64,000 bases of DNA, taken from assembly GCA_033065855.1 (NCBI GenBank), contig JAVXUO010001368.1, positions 186,001 through 250,000 of the forward strand, in the 5' to 3' direction. Positions 37,216 to 48,389 of the stretch are shown piece by piece (the stretch's first letter is position 1; every line of letters begins with the position of its first letter). The translations under genes and the position numbers were made by a program. The stretch comes from Escallonia rubra (Eukaryota; Streptophyta; Magnoliopsida; Escalloniales; Escalloniaceae). The notes under the pieces were generated by a model. The model made no database searches. It worked only from the letters and a program-made list of their open reading frames with translations, and was not told the origin of the DNA.

Positions 37216-38144
37216 ATTTTTGATAAAAAGGTCATATGGAAGAGACTTCTGATAATCTCTTTTAGCACTTGGGATTGTAAGGTAAGTCTTGACTTCGTTC
37301 CTTCTTGTTTTTTGAAAGGAAAATGAATCCACCTGGAGTTGTATGTAAACATCATACACGATTCAGATTTATTATACATTCGCCTGCTCTGGATCATCTT
37401 TAACTTCTTAGTTGCAATTGTAGACTGGTTGCATTATGCAGATATATAAGCTAGAATTAGAACAAAATAGAAAATAGATTAGAAGATGATGCATTCATAG
37501 AACTGCAAACCAGTGACTGCTTAATAATTTCCTGCATTCATTCGTTGACAAAATTATATTGGTCCTTGCATCCGGCTACTTGCATGCATAATCCACTGCT
37601 CTGGTACCAAGATGTTTAGCCCTTGGTTTGCTTGAAAAAGTGAATTACATGAAGAGTTGGGAGCGGAGCCGTTTCAAGCCATAAGTTGGACTATCTGAAT
37701 AAGAGTGGGTTTTGGATCAGATTTAGTTGATACTGTGGAGTTGCCATTCACTACAAGTCCCACGTTAATTAGTTACTGACCGAGCTCATAAGCGCAGTCC
37801 GTTTACAGATAGCCTATGTATTATTTTCTGTTAACACTTTTAGCGATAACTTTTAACAGCATTTTTTTAACGTCACTAAATAAAAGTCACTAGAAATATT
37901 TAACAACCATTAATTGTCGCTATATGGGGGGTAGGAGGAAGATTCTTTCGACCCAGGTAGCAGCCAAATTTTTTCCATTTTGAAATGCCATTTGAATAGC
38001 CGTCCAGGTTGAAAAGATATACTGGCCAAGTTCGACTAGTTTATGGCCATAGCAGTCCACCTGACATGTTTAGATCTAAGGGGTGAGGGCTTCAAAAGAC
38101 ATAAAACCCTCTGCCAGTTGCGGAGGGTTTTTCATAATAATTTC

Positions 38145-38183
<39 letters not shown>

Positions 38184-38233
38184 TATACACTATATTGTTT
38201 ATCTATCTACTTAGCATATCTACTTGTACACAA
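37216..38233. other. Intergenic DNA
   Basis: No gene is supported. 37795-37990 is a partial, diverged copy of the dispersed 1-kb repeat (compare 10015-10150). A (GA)n run lies at about 38148-38180. Confidence 0.5.
38148..38180. repeat. (GA)n microsatellite
   Basis: Uninterrupted GA dinucleotides over about 33 bases, immediately upstream of the copy 3 promoter remnant. Confidence 0.9.
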
Positions 38234-38440
38234 AGGTATCCACTAATCAAAGATGGCGTCTGCTTTAAGGGGAAAGAAAAAGGGAACTAGCATTTGGAAA
38301 CTGAGATGGAGACGGGGACGTTATCTGTTGGCATAAATCCAAGATGTCTCCATATCCGTGTATAGGAGTATTTGGACCGTCCGTCAAAATACGCGGACGA
38401 CAAGGATTAAAAGTACGTACGTGTTCAGAATTCCACCTCA
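38234..38440 (+). promoter_or_regulatory. Orphan promoter remnant of UGT copy 3
   Basis: The block from 'ccactaatcaaagatggcgt' to 'cagaattccacctca' matches the upstream region of copy 1 almost throughout, including 'taaatccaagatgtct' and 'tatttggaccgtcc'. After 38440 the match stops abruptly; no exon 1 follows. Confidence 0.7.
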
Positions 38441-38502
38441 GGTGGAATTTTCCCCACTCCCTGCACATTCCAGGCTAGAAACTTCATGATGGAGGTGGGA
38501 GC

Positions 38503-38666
38503 CATTTGGGGCTGGCTGCCTCCACCCTTGAACAAAGTAATTTACCTTGACTTGCTTGATTATCATCCAGCCCCGGGTCACCTTCATTTGGGGCTGGCTG
38601 CCTCCACCCTTGAACAAAGTAATTTACCTTGACTTGCTTGATTATCATCCAGCCCCGGGTCACCTT
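38503..38666. repeat. 82-bp tandem duplication
   Basis: Two adjacent, essentially identical copies beginning 'catttggggctggctgcctc' lie at about 38503 and 38585. The identity suggests a recent duplication. Confidence 0.9.
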
Positions 38667-39114
38667 CATTGGAATTTGCTCCAGTACCCATCGCTCGATT
38701 TCGCTTACCTTGACACGCTTGATCAACCAACCACTGATCATCTTCAGTGTAATTTGCTTTGCCATCCATCACCCGATTTCGTTTGCCAACCGCAAATGCA
38801 CCACTCTTTCCACTTTCTGTCAAAGCTTTAACTTCTGTCAGACCTATTGTGCTCCTCCTTGGGGTGCGTTTGACTTTTCTTTGGTGATGACTGATGAGGA
38901 GAAGGCTGAGAGAGTACAGGTGTATCAAAGAGATTTTGGTCACATAGGCTTCTGTCAAGCCCACTGTTGAAAATATTAGTGTAGCTCGTAGTGAAGGACA
39001 GTGAGGTAGAGTGGGTTTAGAGACTTCCTGCCTGTTATCACTTTGAAGCTGGAAAAAGTTGCTAGCTACCTGGGCTTGGACTTCCTTTGGTGACTGGGCC
39101 TTAATCTCTTCCAC
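38584..39114 (-). other. 176-codon open frame of unknown nature
   Basis: The frame opens with MEEIKAQSPKEVQAQVASNF and ends inside the 82-bp tandem duplication. It has no signal peptide, membrane segment or domain that I recognise. It lies in the segment that replaced the body of UGT copy 3, so it could be part of an unidentified transposon or a chance frame. Confidence 0.25.
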
Positions 39115-40330
39115 TTCATTCTCTGAGGGAATCTTTCCAATAAAAATGAGTTTTTAGCAACAAATTTTGTATTGGTATTATCTTTCTAATAAAAATGGGT
39201 TTTTCTCTTTCAATCCATCCCTTAATTTTTGGAAGTACTTCCAGCCAAATATTCCTTCCTAAATTTGAGTAGCAATTTAGATTTATGATTAAAACCCTCT
39301 TAAATCCAATAATGATATTGACTAAAATTTAAAGAAAATTTGACTAATTCCATCCGCTAAAATTTTTCACACCATTGTACCTATATGATAAATGAGTTAT
39401 ATTGTTTATTAGTTTGCAAATTAATGCAAGATTTCTTGCGGCAACCTTCACCCCAAATTGTTACAATTTGGACGTTTGATAAATCCTATCCTCAAATAAA
39501 TTCCTCTTGTTTTTTTTCATTCTAATGTCTCAAAGATTTAAGCCTCTTTCAAACCCTGCTTTTGGGTCCTCACATGTCAAGTTTACCCATGCACCATCTT
39601 ACCACACGCAGTGACACACACTCACAATTCTCTAATTTTTGTTGCTAGAAAATTAAAGCATTTAGTAATAACGTCCTTATTTATTTATTTATTGTTGTGT
39701 CTCCTTTTCCAAATCTACATTCGCTATGCAATACTGTTATTATTTGTGACTTTGTTTGTCGCTATCAAACTTTGTTAACATGTTGTGCACTTTTACCTTG
39801 TTAACATGTTGTGCACTTCTTGTCACAATTGTGTACTTCTCTAACAACAGGAGCAATCCTGCATTCGAAGGAAATTCTCCATGAGTGAGTTATACCTTTG
39901 TCACATGAGCAATATTGCAAGTGAGTTCTAAACTTTGTCACATGAACAATTTTACATCCAACAAATTTGTATGGCAGTGCATTATTTTCTTTCTCTTTCT
40001 CTCTCTCTGCCTCTATCTGACTCTATACATATCTTTGTGATACGCACGTGCCAACACACAGGCTCTTCTCCTTACTGCGATTTCACAAGTTCTAAGGCTT
40101 ATAATCATCAAGAATTATTCTTTTTATATATTAACGATTTTAAAGACTAAAAAGAAAAGAAAATATCTTATACACATAAAATTTATATACATGATTGATG
40201 TTTTATAGAAGTTGGACGTGCCGGAAATTTCACGGGATAAGTGGACCTTTGAAAATCTTTACCCATGTCCGGCTCATATTTTTTACGGGCTCGAAATTTT
40301 GTACCCACATCCACCGTGGGTACAAAGGCC
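39115..40330. other. AT-rich stretch inside the broken UGT copy 3
   Basis: No gene is supported. It contains a small duplication (ttgttaacatgttgtgcact near 39773 and 39798) and short pyrimidine runs. Confidence 0.4.
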
Positions 40331-40973
40331 ACATGTGTGTCTCGAGTGGCTCAATAACAAAGGACCAAACTCGGTGCTATATATAAATTTTGGTAGCATA
40401 ACCGTCATGACACCCCAACAGTTGGTAGAGTTTGCTTTAGGACTTGCTAATAGCAACCAACTGTTCCTATGGATAATCAGACCTGACCTAGTGGTGGGCG
40501 AATCTGCTATTTTACCGCCTGAATTTGTGGAGGTTACTAAGGAAAGAGGATTCATCGCAAGTTGGTGCCCACAAGAGCAAGTACTCGACCACCCATCAAT
40601 TGGAGGGTTCTTGACACACTGTGGTTGGAACTCCACCATTGAGAGCTTGTCGTCTGGGGTGCCAATGATTTGTTGGCCCTTTTTTGGCGATCAACCAACG
40701 AATTGTAGATTCAGCTGCAAAGAATGGGAGGTTGGCATTGAAATTGGTGACGTGAATACCCAAAAAATTGACAAGCTTGTAAGAGAGTTGATTGAAGGAG
40801 TAGAGGGAAAGAGAATGAGGAACAAGGCCATAGAGTGGAAGAAAAGGGCAGAAGAGGCTACTGCTCCAGACGGGTCATCGTCCTTGAATTTGGAAAGATT
40901 GACGAAAAATCTATGGTCTTATAAGTATCGGCACACATGTCCAAACCTATTCTGCACAAAGTTTTTCCTTTAA
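40331..40973 (+). pseudogene. UGT85-like copy 3, truncated
   Basis: Similarity to copies 1 and 2 begins in mid exon 2 at 'catgtgtgtctcgagtgg' (residues HVCLEWLN). Exon 1, the intron and about 110 codons of exon 2 are absent. The PSPG box is complete (WCPQEQ, THCGWNS, final DQ) and the frame is open. The C-terminus departs from the other copies after NLW and ends in a 16-residue unrelated tail. The open frame can be extended upstream to 40212, but that part is not UGT sequence. Without the acceptor-binding half it cannot be a normal enzyme. The orphan promoter lies 1.9 kb upstream. Confidence 0.85.
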
Positions 40974-41237
40974 CAAAATGAACAAACTCTTATGATGTTA
41001 TAAGTATCGGCAAAAATAAAAAATAAAAACTTAGTCAAATGAAATATAAGTGTCGCCAAACAAATAAAATGCCATGTTACCATTCTGTAAAGTGCATTGA
41101 CAAGACGGGGTTGTTATAGCTTGCTAAAACAGAGACTTCCGCTTTCAGGTAGAGAGGAAAGGAAAGAGAAAAGAGAATAATTTTAGAAATGGTAAAGACG
41201 TGTTGAAAAGGCTCAAAAAGGAAACAGGTACCAGGCA
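40974..41237. other. Intergenic DNA
   Basis: No gene or repeat recognised apart from a short echo of 'ttataagtatcggca' near 40920 and 40999. Confidence 0.4.
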
Positions 41238-41247
41238 TTAAAAGACT

Positions 41248-41557
41248 GAGTTTTTGCCCTTAATAATCAATTTTTAATACTTAATTACTTTTTTTCCACA
41301 TTTTGAACCTTATTTACCTATCTACCCCACTTTTGAAAATCGTGGTTCCTAACAGAGATTTCAATGGAAGAAAAGATGGTTTGAAATAGCATTTTCAAAA
41401 GAAATCTTGGTTCCTAATAAAGATTTCATACGTTGGCACATTAAAATCTCTGTTTGGAATCACGATTTTCAAAAGTGAATTATATAGGTAAATAAAGTTC
41501 AAAATGGAGTAAAAAAGTAATAAATTATTAAAAATAAATTATTAAGGCCAAAAACTC
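41248..41557. mobile_element. Mutator-type MITE with 10-bp target duplication
   Basis: The 310-bp element has ends GAGTTTTTGCCCTTAATAAT and, reversed, GAGTTTTTGGCCTTAATAAT. Inverted similarity continues for nearly the whole length, so it can fold back on itself. It is flanked by identical ttaaaagact copies (41238-41247 and 41558-41567). Duplications of 9-10 bp point to the Mutator superfamily. Confidence 0.85.
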
Positions 41558-41881
41558 TTAAAAGACTAACATGAAATTTGTGTCAGTCTCAACTGATGAC
41601 ATTTAACAGTTTTACATTCGGGCAAAAACGGTTCAACAGACCCATCATCTAAAACCCACAACGAAAAAATAAAGTTATCAAAACCAGACAAATAGAGTTC
41701 TATACTTCGCTTTTTACTGACGGCCACTGCAAAAGGGATTACCCATGAGCCTGTAGAATAGAAGTTGGTAGGCTCCCGCCTTCTCCACATCATCGATGGC
41801 CCAATGGGCACCCATCTAAGTCCACCGTTATCTTTGTCTTGCCTCACTTCTCCTCACTTGCTCTTCCCAATGCCAATCTAA

Positions 41882-42666
41882 GGCCTAGTTTGACAAAAAA
41901 AAATTCTTCTTTTTTTTCTCAGTTTTTAAAAACGGAAAAAAAAAGGAACGTTGGTAACCATTTTTTTTCAGTTTAAAAACCAGTTTTTAAACTGAAGAGT
42001 AAAAAATAGTGAAAAAAAACTCCAGAAACTGGTTTTTTTTTTCACTTTTGGTTTTTTTTTCTTAGACCACCACCACCACCCTCCCACCGCCGGCAGCCAC
42101 CTCAGGCGACCACCGCCGGAGACTGCCGGCAGCCACCTCCGGCCGCCGGCCACCACCACCACCACCGGCCACCACCTCCGGCCGCTGGCGACCACCGCCG
42201 GCGACTGCCGGCAGCCACCTCCGGCCGCCGGCGACCACCGCCGGCAGCCACCTCAGGCGACCACCGCCGGCCGCCGGCAACCACCGCCGGAGACTACCGG
42301 CAGCCACCTCCGGCCGCCGGCGACCACCGCCGGAGACTGCCGGCAGCCGCCTCCGGCCGCCGGCGACTGCCGGCAGCCGCCTCCGGCCGCCGGCCACCAC
42401 CGCCGGCGACTGCCTCCGGCCGCCGGCGACCACCGCCGGCGACTGCCGGCAGCCACCTCCGGCCGCCGGCCACCACCGCTGCACCCCACCACCGCCACCG
42501 CAAACCACCAAAAAAAAAAGTCAAAATAAAAAGGGTTACCAAACATAAAAAAAAAAGGGGTTATCAAACACCCACTTGTTTTTATAAAAAAAAAAATTAA
42601 GCTGCTCTTTAAAAAACTGCTCTTTAAAAACTGAAAACCAAAAAAAAAATTTTGTCAAACGAACCC
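41882..42666. mobile_element. PIF/Harbinger-like element with GC-rich core
   Basis: The ends are GGCCTAGTTTGACAAA and, reversed, GGGTTCGTTTGACAAA, flanked by TAA on both sides (41879-41881 and 42667-42669), as expected for Harbinger/Tourist types. The core (42064-42500) is a degenerate array of 'gccgccggcgaccacc' type. It opens long frames in several registers on the minus strand, none of them convincing proteins. A sister element lies at 44117-44738. Confidence 0.75.
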
Positions 42667-42835
42667 TAAGCATTTATGCATCAGATGGGAGTGAAGACTG
42701 CTTGTCCTTGAAGTTGGAATGACAACCGGGTGTCTGGTCTATTAAAAGCTGCCTGTCGCTCCGATGGGAGGTATGGCGATGAGTAAAGCGCCTGGTTACG
42801 TTCGTGAAGCGGGAATGACACTATACTAAAGGAAA

Positions 42836-43984
42836 GGGAAAATTGTAACAACCACCCTCGTGGTTTGGGCCAGTTGCAAAAAGACCCCTGCGGTTACAAA
42901 AGTTGCAAATGAACACCTGTGATCGCAAAAGTGTTGCAACCGTTAGAAAAAGCATCCAAACTAACGGCATGTGTTGCTCACGTTCCTGAATAGTGCGTTT
43001 CATAAATATTAATATAATAAAATGACTAAAATGCCCTCTATTTATTTCTCTCTCCCAAATCCCAAACTTTCTTCCCTAATCTAATGAAACCAAACCCTAG
43101 CCGCATATCCACCTCTATCACCCCACCCCGCCGCATATCCACCTCCATCACCCCACCCCGTCTGCCACTTGCCCTACCCACGATCGCCCTCGTCACCACC
43201 TGCCTCATCGAAACCCGTCGCCGCCACTGCCTCATCAAATCCCATCACCGTGAAACCGTCATGATATCTCGTTGTCGCCATTACCACCCAATCCCGCAAT
43301 CGTCATCACCGCCCAGTTCCGTTGCCGCCATCACCGCCCAATACTGCATCAGCCATCACCGCCTAGTCCCATCGCCGTCATCCGCATACCACCACTGCAC
43401 CACGACCGAACCACATACCCACATCAACAACAATCAAGGGTTTCAATTCGAACCCTAATCGCACATACTTAGATCTAGGGTTTCAATCGTAAGGTGCGAT
43501 TGAAACCCTAGATCTAAGTTTGTGCGATTCGGGCAAATCAGCAACATCAAAGTTTGTGAAATCCTAGATCTAAGTTTCAAAGTTCTCGTTATACTACAGG
43601 GGTGAAACTCGGCAACGATGGAGAAGAAGGCGGTGCGGCAGTGTGATCGATGTGGCGACGAAGGAGAAAGGCCGATCGATGGGTTTCGTGGGGTTGTGGT
43701 TGTGATGATAGGGAAGGGCATGGGCCTGTAGAGACGACTGGAATGCCGGAGTGGCGACGGTGTCGCTGGGGTGGTGGTGCCGCCCCTCAGCTCGAGAATT
43801 TCGATGCACAGAAACAATCTTAGGGTCTATATACAAGGGTATTTTGGACAATTTTTTTATTTCGTTACAGAAACCGTCGGTTGCAACACTTTTGCGATCA
43901 CAGGTGTTCATTTGCAACTTTTGTAACCGCATGGGTCTTTTTGCAACTGGCCCAAACCACGAGGGTGGTTTTTGCAATTTTCCC
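42836..43984. mobile_element. MULE with about 110-bp terminal inverted repeats
   Basis: This 1149-bp element is bounded by GGGAAAATTG...CAATTTTCCC. Inverted repeats of about 110 bp differ at only a few positions, and the 9-bp target duplication taaaggaaa is perfect (42827-42835, 43985-43993). The interior is C-rich on one half and has short open frames that I cannot match to a gene. It includes a 30-bp-arm hairpin at 43460-43526. Confidence 0.92.
43460..43526. repeat. Hairpin with 30-bp arms inside the MULE
   Basis: The arms (43460-43489 and 43497-43526) both contain 'cttagatctagggtttcaat' or its complement, differ at one base and enclose a 7-base loop. Confidence 0.85.
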
Positions 43985-44116
43985 TAAAGGAAAGATGTGG
44001 CACTAATTCTGTTATATTCTAAGGAATACAACATAAATTGCACTTTCAAAGAAGGAGCATAGTACCCTTCCACACACACACACACAAACAGTACAGCCCT
44101 ATACCGTCAACACTAA

Positions 44117-44738
44117 GGTTCTGTTTGACAAAAAAAAAATTCAGTTTAAAAAAAAAATAAATTAAAGAGCAATTAAATTTTTTTTTTTTTACAAAAACAA
44201 GTGGGTGTTTGATAATCCATTTTTTATTTTGAGTTTTTTTGTGTGTGGTGATTTGCGGTGGCGGTGGCAGCCGACGGTGGCCGCCGGAGGTGGCGGTGGC
44301 AGCCGACGGTGGCCGCCGGAGGTGGCGGTGGCAGCCGACGGTGGCCGCCGGAGGTGGCCGTCGGAGGTTGCCACTGGCGGTGGTTTTTATTTTGAGTTTT
44401 TTTGTGTGTGGTGATTTGCGGTGGCGGTGGCCGTCGGAGGTTGCAACCTCCGGTGGTGGTGGCTTGAGGTGGCGCCGGCCAGCGGTGGTCGGCGGAGGCT
44501 GGAGGTGGCCGTCGGAGGTGGCCACCAACCGTTGACGGTGGGCGGTGGCAATGGTGGCTGGAATTGGCCGCCGACAACCGGTGGTGGTGGTTTAAAAAAA
44601 AAACTCATTTTTGAATTTTTTTTTTTCTTTAGTTTAAAAACTGATTTTTTAAACTGAAGAAGAAAAAAAATAATTACCAAACGCAACTTTTTTTTCTAAT
44701 TTTCAAAACTGAAAAAAAAAACTGTGTCAAACAGGGCC
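44117..44738. mobile_element. PIF/Harbinger-like element, sister of 41882-42666
   Basis: The ends are GGTTCTGTTTGACA and, reversed, GGCCCTGTTTGACA, with TAA on both sides (44114-44116, 44739-44741). The 622-bp element has poly(A/T)-rich shoulders with 'cagtttaaaa' phrases in inverted orientation and a core array of 'ggtggcggtggcagccgac' type. No transposase. Confidence 0.75.
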
Positions 44739-45199
44739 TAAAAGGAGAACAACTAAAATAAAAGAGAAAATAGCTCACGAAAGAAAAGTTTCCAGAATGC
44801 CTAAGTTCTGACAAAGTTCTCAGTTGGAGTAAAGTTTTGGCACCTTACTCAATTTGAGAGGACTCCGTCCATGATTAAAGAGCAAATCTCTCTGCACGAA
44901 CCCTCAGGGTTTTACTAGAATCATCAAACACTGTTCTTCCTTTCTTGCCATATGAAATACAGCGACTGAAAGAACAAGCCTGGTTATATGCTTTTCCTAC
45001 TGACGATCAATGTTACAGTTCAGAATACTTTTAGCATAGAATTCCAGATCTTTTCAGTGTTAAGTGTTAACACTTAATATATGAGAAAGAACATTTTATT
45101 TTCGTGTAACCACAATCATCTTCAAAGAGACAAGTATATGACCTTGAACATGAAACACATAGATAGAGCGCCGAGGAAATCAAGATGTTACTTAATTCC

Positions 45200-46035
45200 A
45201 TTTAGGGTTAAATACACTTTAATATCTTGAAACTATCTTGAAATCTCACTGAATGTCTAAATACTTATTTTTTTACACAAAAGGGTCTGTAGTTTCAAAT
45301 TCGCAATAAATAAGGACTTCCGTCCAAATTCTTAAGGATCTAGCCAAAACCGTCAAGGGCAATTTTGTCAAGCCATATTTTTTTTTGGGTTAAATACACA
45401 TTAGTACCCTGAAACTACCCCCAAAATCTCATCTGAGGGTCCAAATATTTATTTTTCACACAAAAGGGTCTGTAATTTCAATTACGCAATACATAAGGAC
45501 TCTTGTCTGAATTTCTAACATTCTAGGCAAAACTGTCAGGGACAATTTCTAACGTTAACGGCCCAACACCGGTAACGCCACTTTGCCATCTAACTCCCAT
45601 CAGCAGATCTGCCGTCGAAGGCCATGATCATTGCATAACTACCATGGGTGAATAGCCCAGTCACCACCGCGACGGTTTTGAAAACAAATAAAGTTAGCTT
45701 GACAAAAATTGCCTGACAGTTTTGCCTAGAACGTTGCGGAAGTTCTTACTTATTGTGAATTCGAAACTACAAGCCCTTTTGTATAAAAAAATAAATATTT
45801 GGACCCTCAAGTGAAATTTCGGGGTGGTTTCAGGATACCAAAGTGCATTTAACATAAAAAATAAATATAGCTTGACAAAATTTTTCATGACGGTTTTGGC
45901 TAGATCGTTAGGAATTTGGACGAAAATCCTTACTTATTGCAATTTTAAAACTACAGACCTTTTGTGTAAAAAAAATAAACATTTAGACCCTCATGCGAAA
46001 TTTGTGCAAATGTGTAATACACTGTAGTACCCTGA
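45200..46035. mobile_element. Nested inverted-repeat elements (one family, two pairs)
   Basis: Rightward ends 'gggttaaatacac(t/a)tta' occur near 45206 and 45391, and leftward counterparts near 45862 and 46010. Each is followed inside by the same 150-base text (for instance 'acacaaaagggtctgta'). The simplest reading is a copy at about 45391-45862 inside an older copy. A further partial end starts near 46015. The same family contributes to the UGT copy 2 intron insertion. Confidence 0.6.
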
Positions 46036-46236
46036 AACTATCCCGAAATTTCGCATGAGGGTCTAAATCCGCACGTGATCACTTAACCTCCAAAATTGAA
46101 CGAGCGTCCAATTTTGGAGCTATTTGCAACGATTTTGTCAACCTCGAGGGACATTATTGTAAAAGTTGTAAACATGAGGGACAAAGTGTAAAAACGTGTA
46201 AATCTCAGGGGACATTTTTGTAATTAACCCAAAAAA

Positions 46237-47230
46237 AGTAATAACTCATGTTTTTTTTTTCCTCTTCTGGAACATGCAGATGAGAGCTATCTAACAAACG
46301 GATACTTGGATACCGTCGTAGATTGGATTCCAGCTATGAAAGATATACGTCTCAAGGATTTCCCAGGCATTATTCGAACTGCCAATAAATACGATTTTAT
46401 TTTGAACTTCTGCTTGGAAGCTGCCCAGAGGTCTTATAAAGCTTCAGCAAATGTTATACAAACTTTTGATGCCCTAGAACAAGATCTTGTAAATGCTCTC
46501 TCAGCAATGCTTCCTCACGTTTACACCATTGGCCCTCTTCAGCATCTTCTAAACCAAACGTCATTATCATCAGAAGAAGAGCATCTCAAGTTTATTGGGT
46601 ACAGTCTATGGAAAGAAGAACATGACTGTCTCGAGTGGCTCAATTCCAAAGGACCACACACTGTGGTATATGTAAATTTTGATAGCATAACCGTTGTTAC
46701 ACATCAAGTTGGTAGAGTTTGCTTTAGGACTTGCTAATAGCAACCAACACTTCTTGTGGATAATCAGACCTGACCTAGTGGTGGGCGAATCTGCAATTTT
46801 ACCGCCTGAATTTGTAGAGGTTACCAAGGAAAGAGGGTTCATTGCAAGTTGGTGCCCACAAGTGCAAGTACTCGACCACCCATCAATCGGAGGGTTCTTA
46901 ACACACTGTGGTTGGAATTCCACCATCGAGAGCTCGTCGTCTGGGGTGCCAATGATTTGTTGGCCGTTTTTCGCCGATCAGCCGACGAATTGTAGATTCA
47001 TTTGCAAAGAATGGGAGGTTGGCATTGAAATCGGTGATGTGAATGCTGAAAAAATCGAGAAGCTTGTAAGACAGTTGATTGAAGGAGTAGAGGGTAAGAG
47101 AATGAGGAACAAGGCCAGAGAGTGGAAGAAAGGGGCAGAAGAGGCTACTGCTCCAAATGGGTCATCGTCACTGAATTTGGAAAGATTGGTGAAAAATCTA
47201 TGGTCCCATAAAACTAGCATTTCCTCCTAA
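46237..47230 (+). pseudogene. UGT85-like copy 4, exon 2 only, frameshifted
   Basis: The end of the intron (from 'aaagtaataactcatg') and all of exon 2 (46280-47230) are present; exon 1 and promoter are not found upstream, where transposon ends lie directly against the intron remnant. Relative to copies 1-3, two bases are missing near 46705 (THQ against TPQQLVEF), so the frame breaks into DESYL...VVTHQ and LVEF...SISS. It also has FDSIT for FGSIT just before the break. The PSPG box survives (WCPQVQ, THCGWNS, final DQ) in the second piece. Confidence 0.9.
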
Positions 47231-48187
47231 ATTATGTCTAGTCCAGTGCAAGGCAAGAGACTCGCGCTATTGCAGGTCCTAGGATGGTTCAAAGCTGTAT
47301 CCTTCCATTGAGCGATGTAGATATACTAGTTTCTAGCTCTCTTAAAATCATAGCGTTAATATCAAATAAATAAAGTTAGAAAAACTGAAATTATCAAAAG
47401 TCTCACAAACTGGTTGTTCAGAGCATTTAAAGAAAAATCTCAAAGTTACACAATTAAATGTCACTTTGACATAAGACAATTACGTAATAACTCCTACATG
47501 GAGTTCCAATTTAAGTCACAATCAAATATTCCCTCTATAATAACTTTCTAAAATAATCTTCGAACTCTAAAAATTACATTGCCAGCTCTGAATCACATAG
47601 CTAGCCTTATAATCCAATCCACTTTTACTGATCACCTAAAAGGAAAACAATAAGGGAGTGAGCCAAATGCTCAGTAAGGTCACTCAACGGACCAACTAAA
47701 AGGGATACAAACACATCAGAGAAACAAAATTACGAAGGTACAAATTTCTCAGAGAACAGATTCATGACATAATTCTAAATTTGCAAAATAGGTTTCATAC
47801 GAAGACAAATACTAGAGAAGCCATTCAGAAATAAGGTCTCACATGCCATTACTGACAGGTGAAATAAGGTTCAAAAAATAAAATTGCGATCTCTAGTTCA
47901 TTCCACTGAACTAGTTCACGTTCCAATCTACATGGATAAGTCAAAATCAGAAGGGTCACATACAATGTGACATGGCTCACAAAAGTATTTACCAACATAC
48001 TCCATAATATAGACGAGTTACCAACAAGTCGCGTAGACGATGTACACTATGGGCCATATATACTCAGCGGCTCATAACTCACACTAAATATCACTCATCA
48101 GTTACAGAAAGTCATGTGACTGAATCTGCAGCAGATATTTCCAAACGGATTTACACAGAGTATCTCAAACAATTCTAAAATATTTAA
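47231..48187. other. Intergenic DNA after UGT copy 4
   Basis: No gene is supported and no repeat is recognised, apart from a residual UGT 3' flank up to about 47345. Confidence 0.45.
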
Positions 48188-48389
48188 GGGCAAATTACAC
48201 CTATGTCCCTGAGGTTTGGGGGTAATTACACGCGAGGACGCAAAGTTTCAAAATGTAACACATATGTTCATTGACAAACGGAATACAAAAATACTTAACG
48301 GTTTTGACAAAAAGACTTGATTGCCCCTGACTTTAAAATAAATTACCCACTTAATTTACTGTTTTTTCTTCCTCTCACTACAAGAAAAC

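Noticed and set aside
40212-40330. Upstream extension of the copy 3 frame as a genuine N-terminus
   Set aside because: It has no similarity to copies 1, 2 or 4 and starts in the replaced segment.
42062-42567. Long glycine/arginine/alanine-rich open frames on the minus strand
   Set aside because: Several registers are open at once because of the GC-rich trinucleotide-like core of a Harbinger-type element; no domain, no conserved start.
43084-43817. Frames in the MULE at 42836-43984 as a possible captured gene
   Set aside because: The text is low-complexity (Pro/His/Thr/Ser-rich) and matches no family I know, so capture is not claimed.
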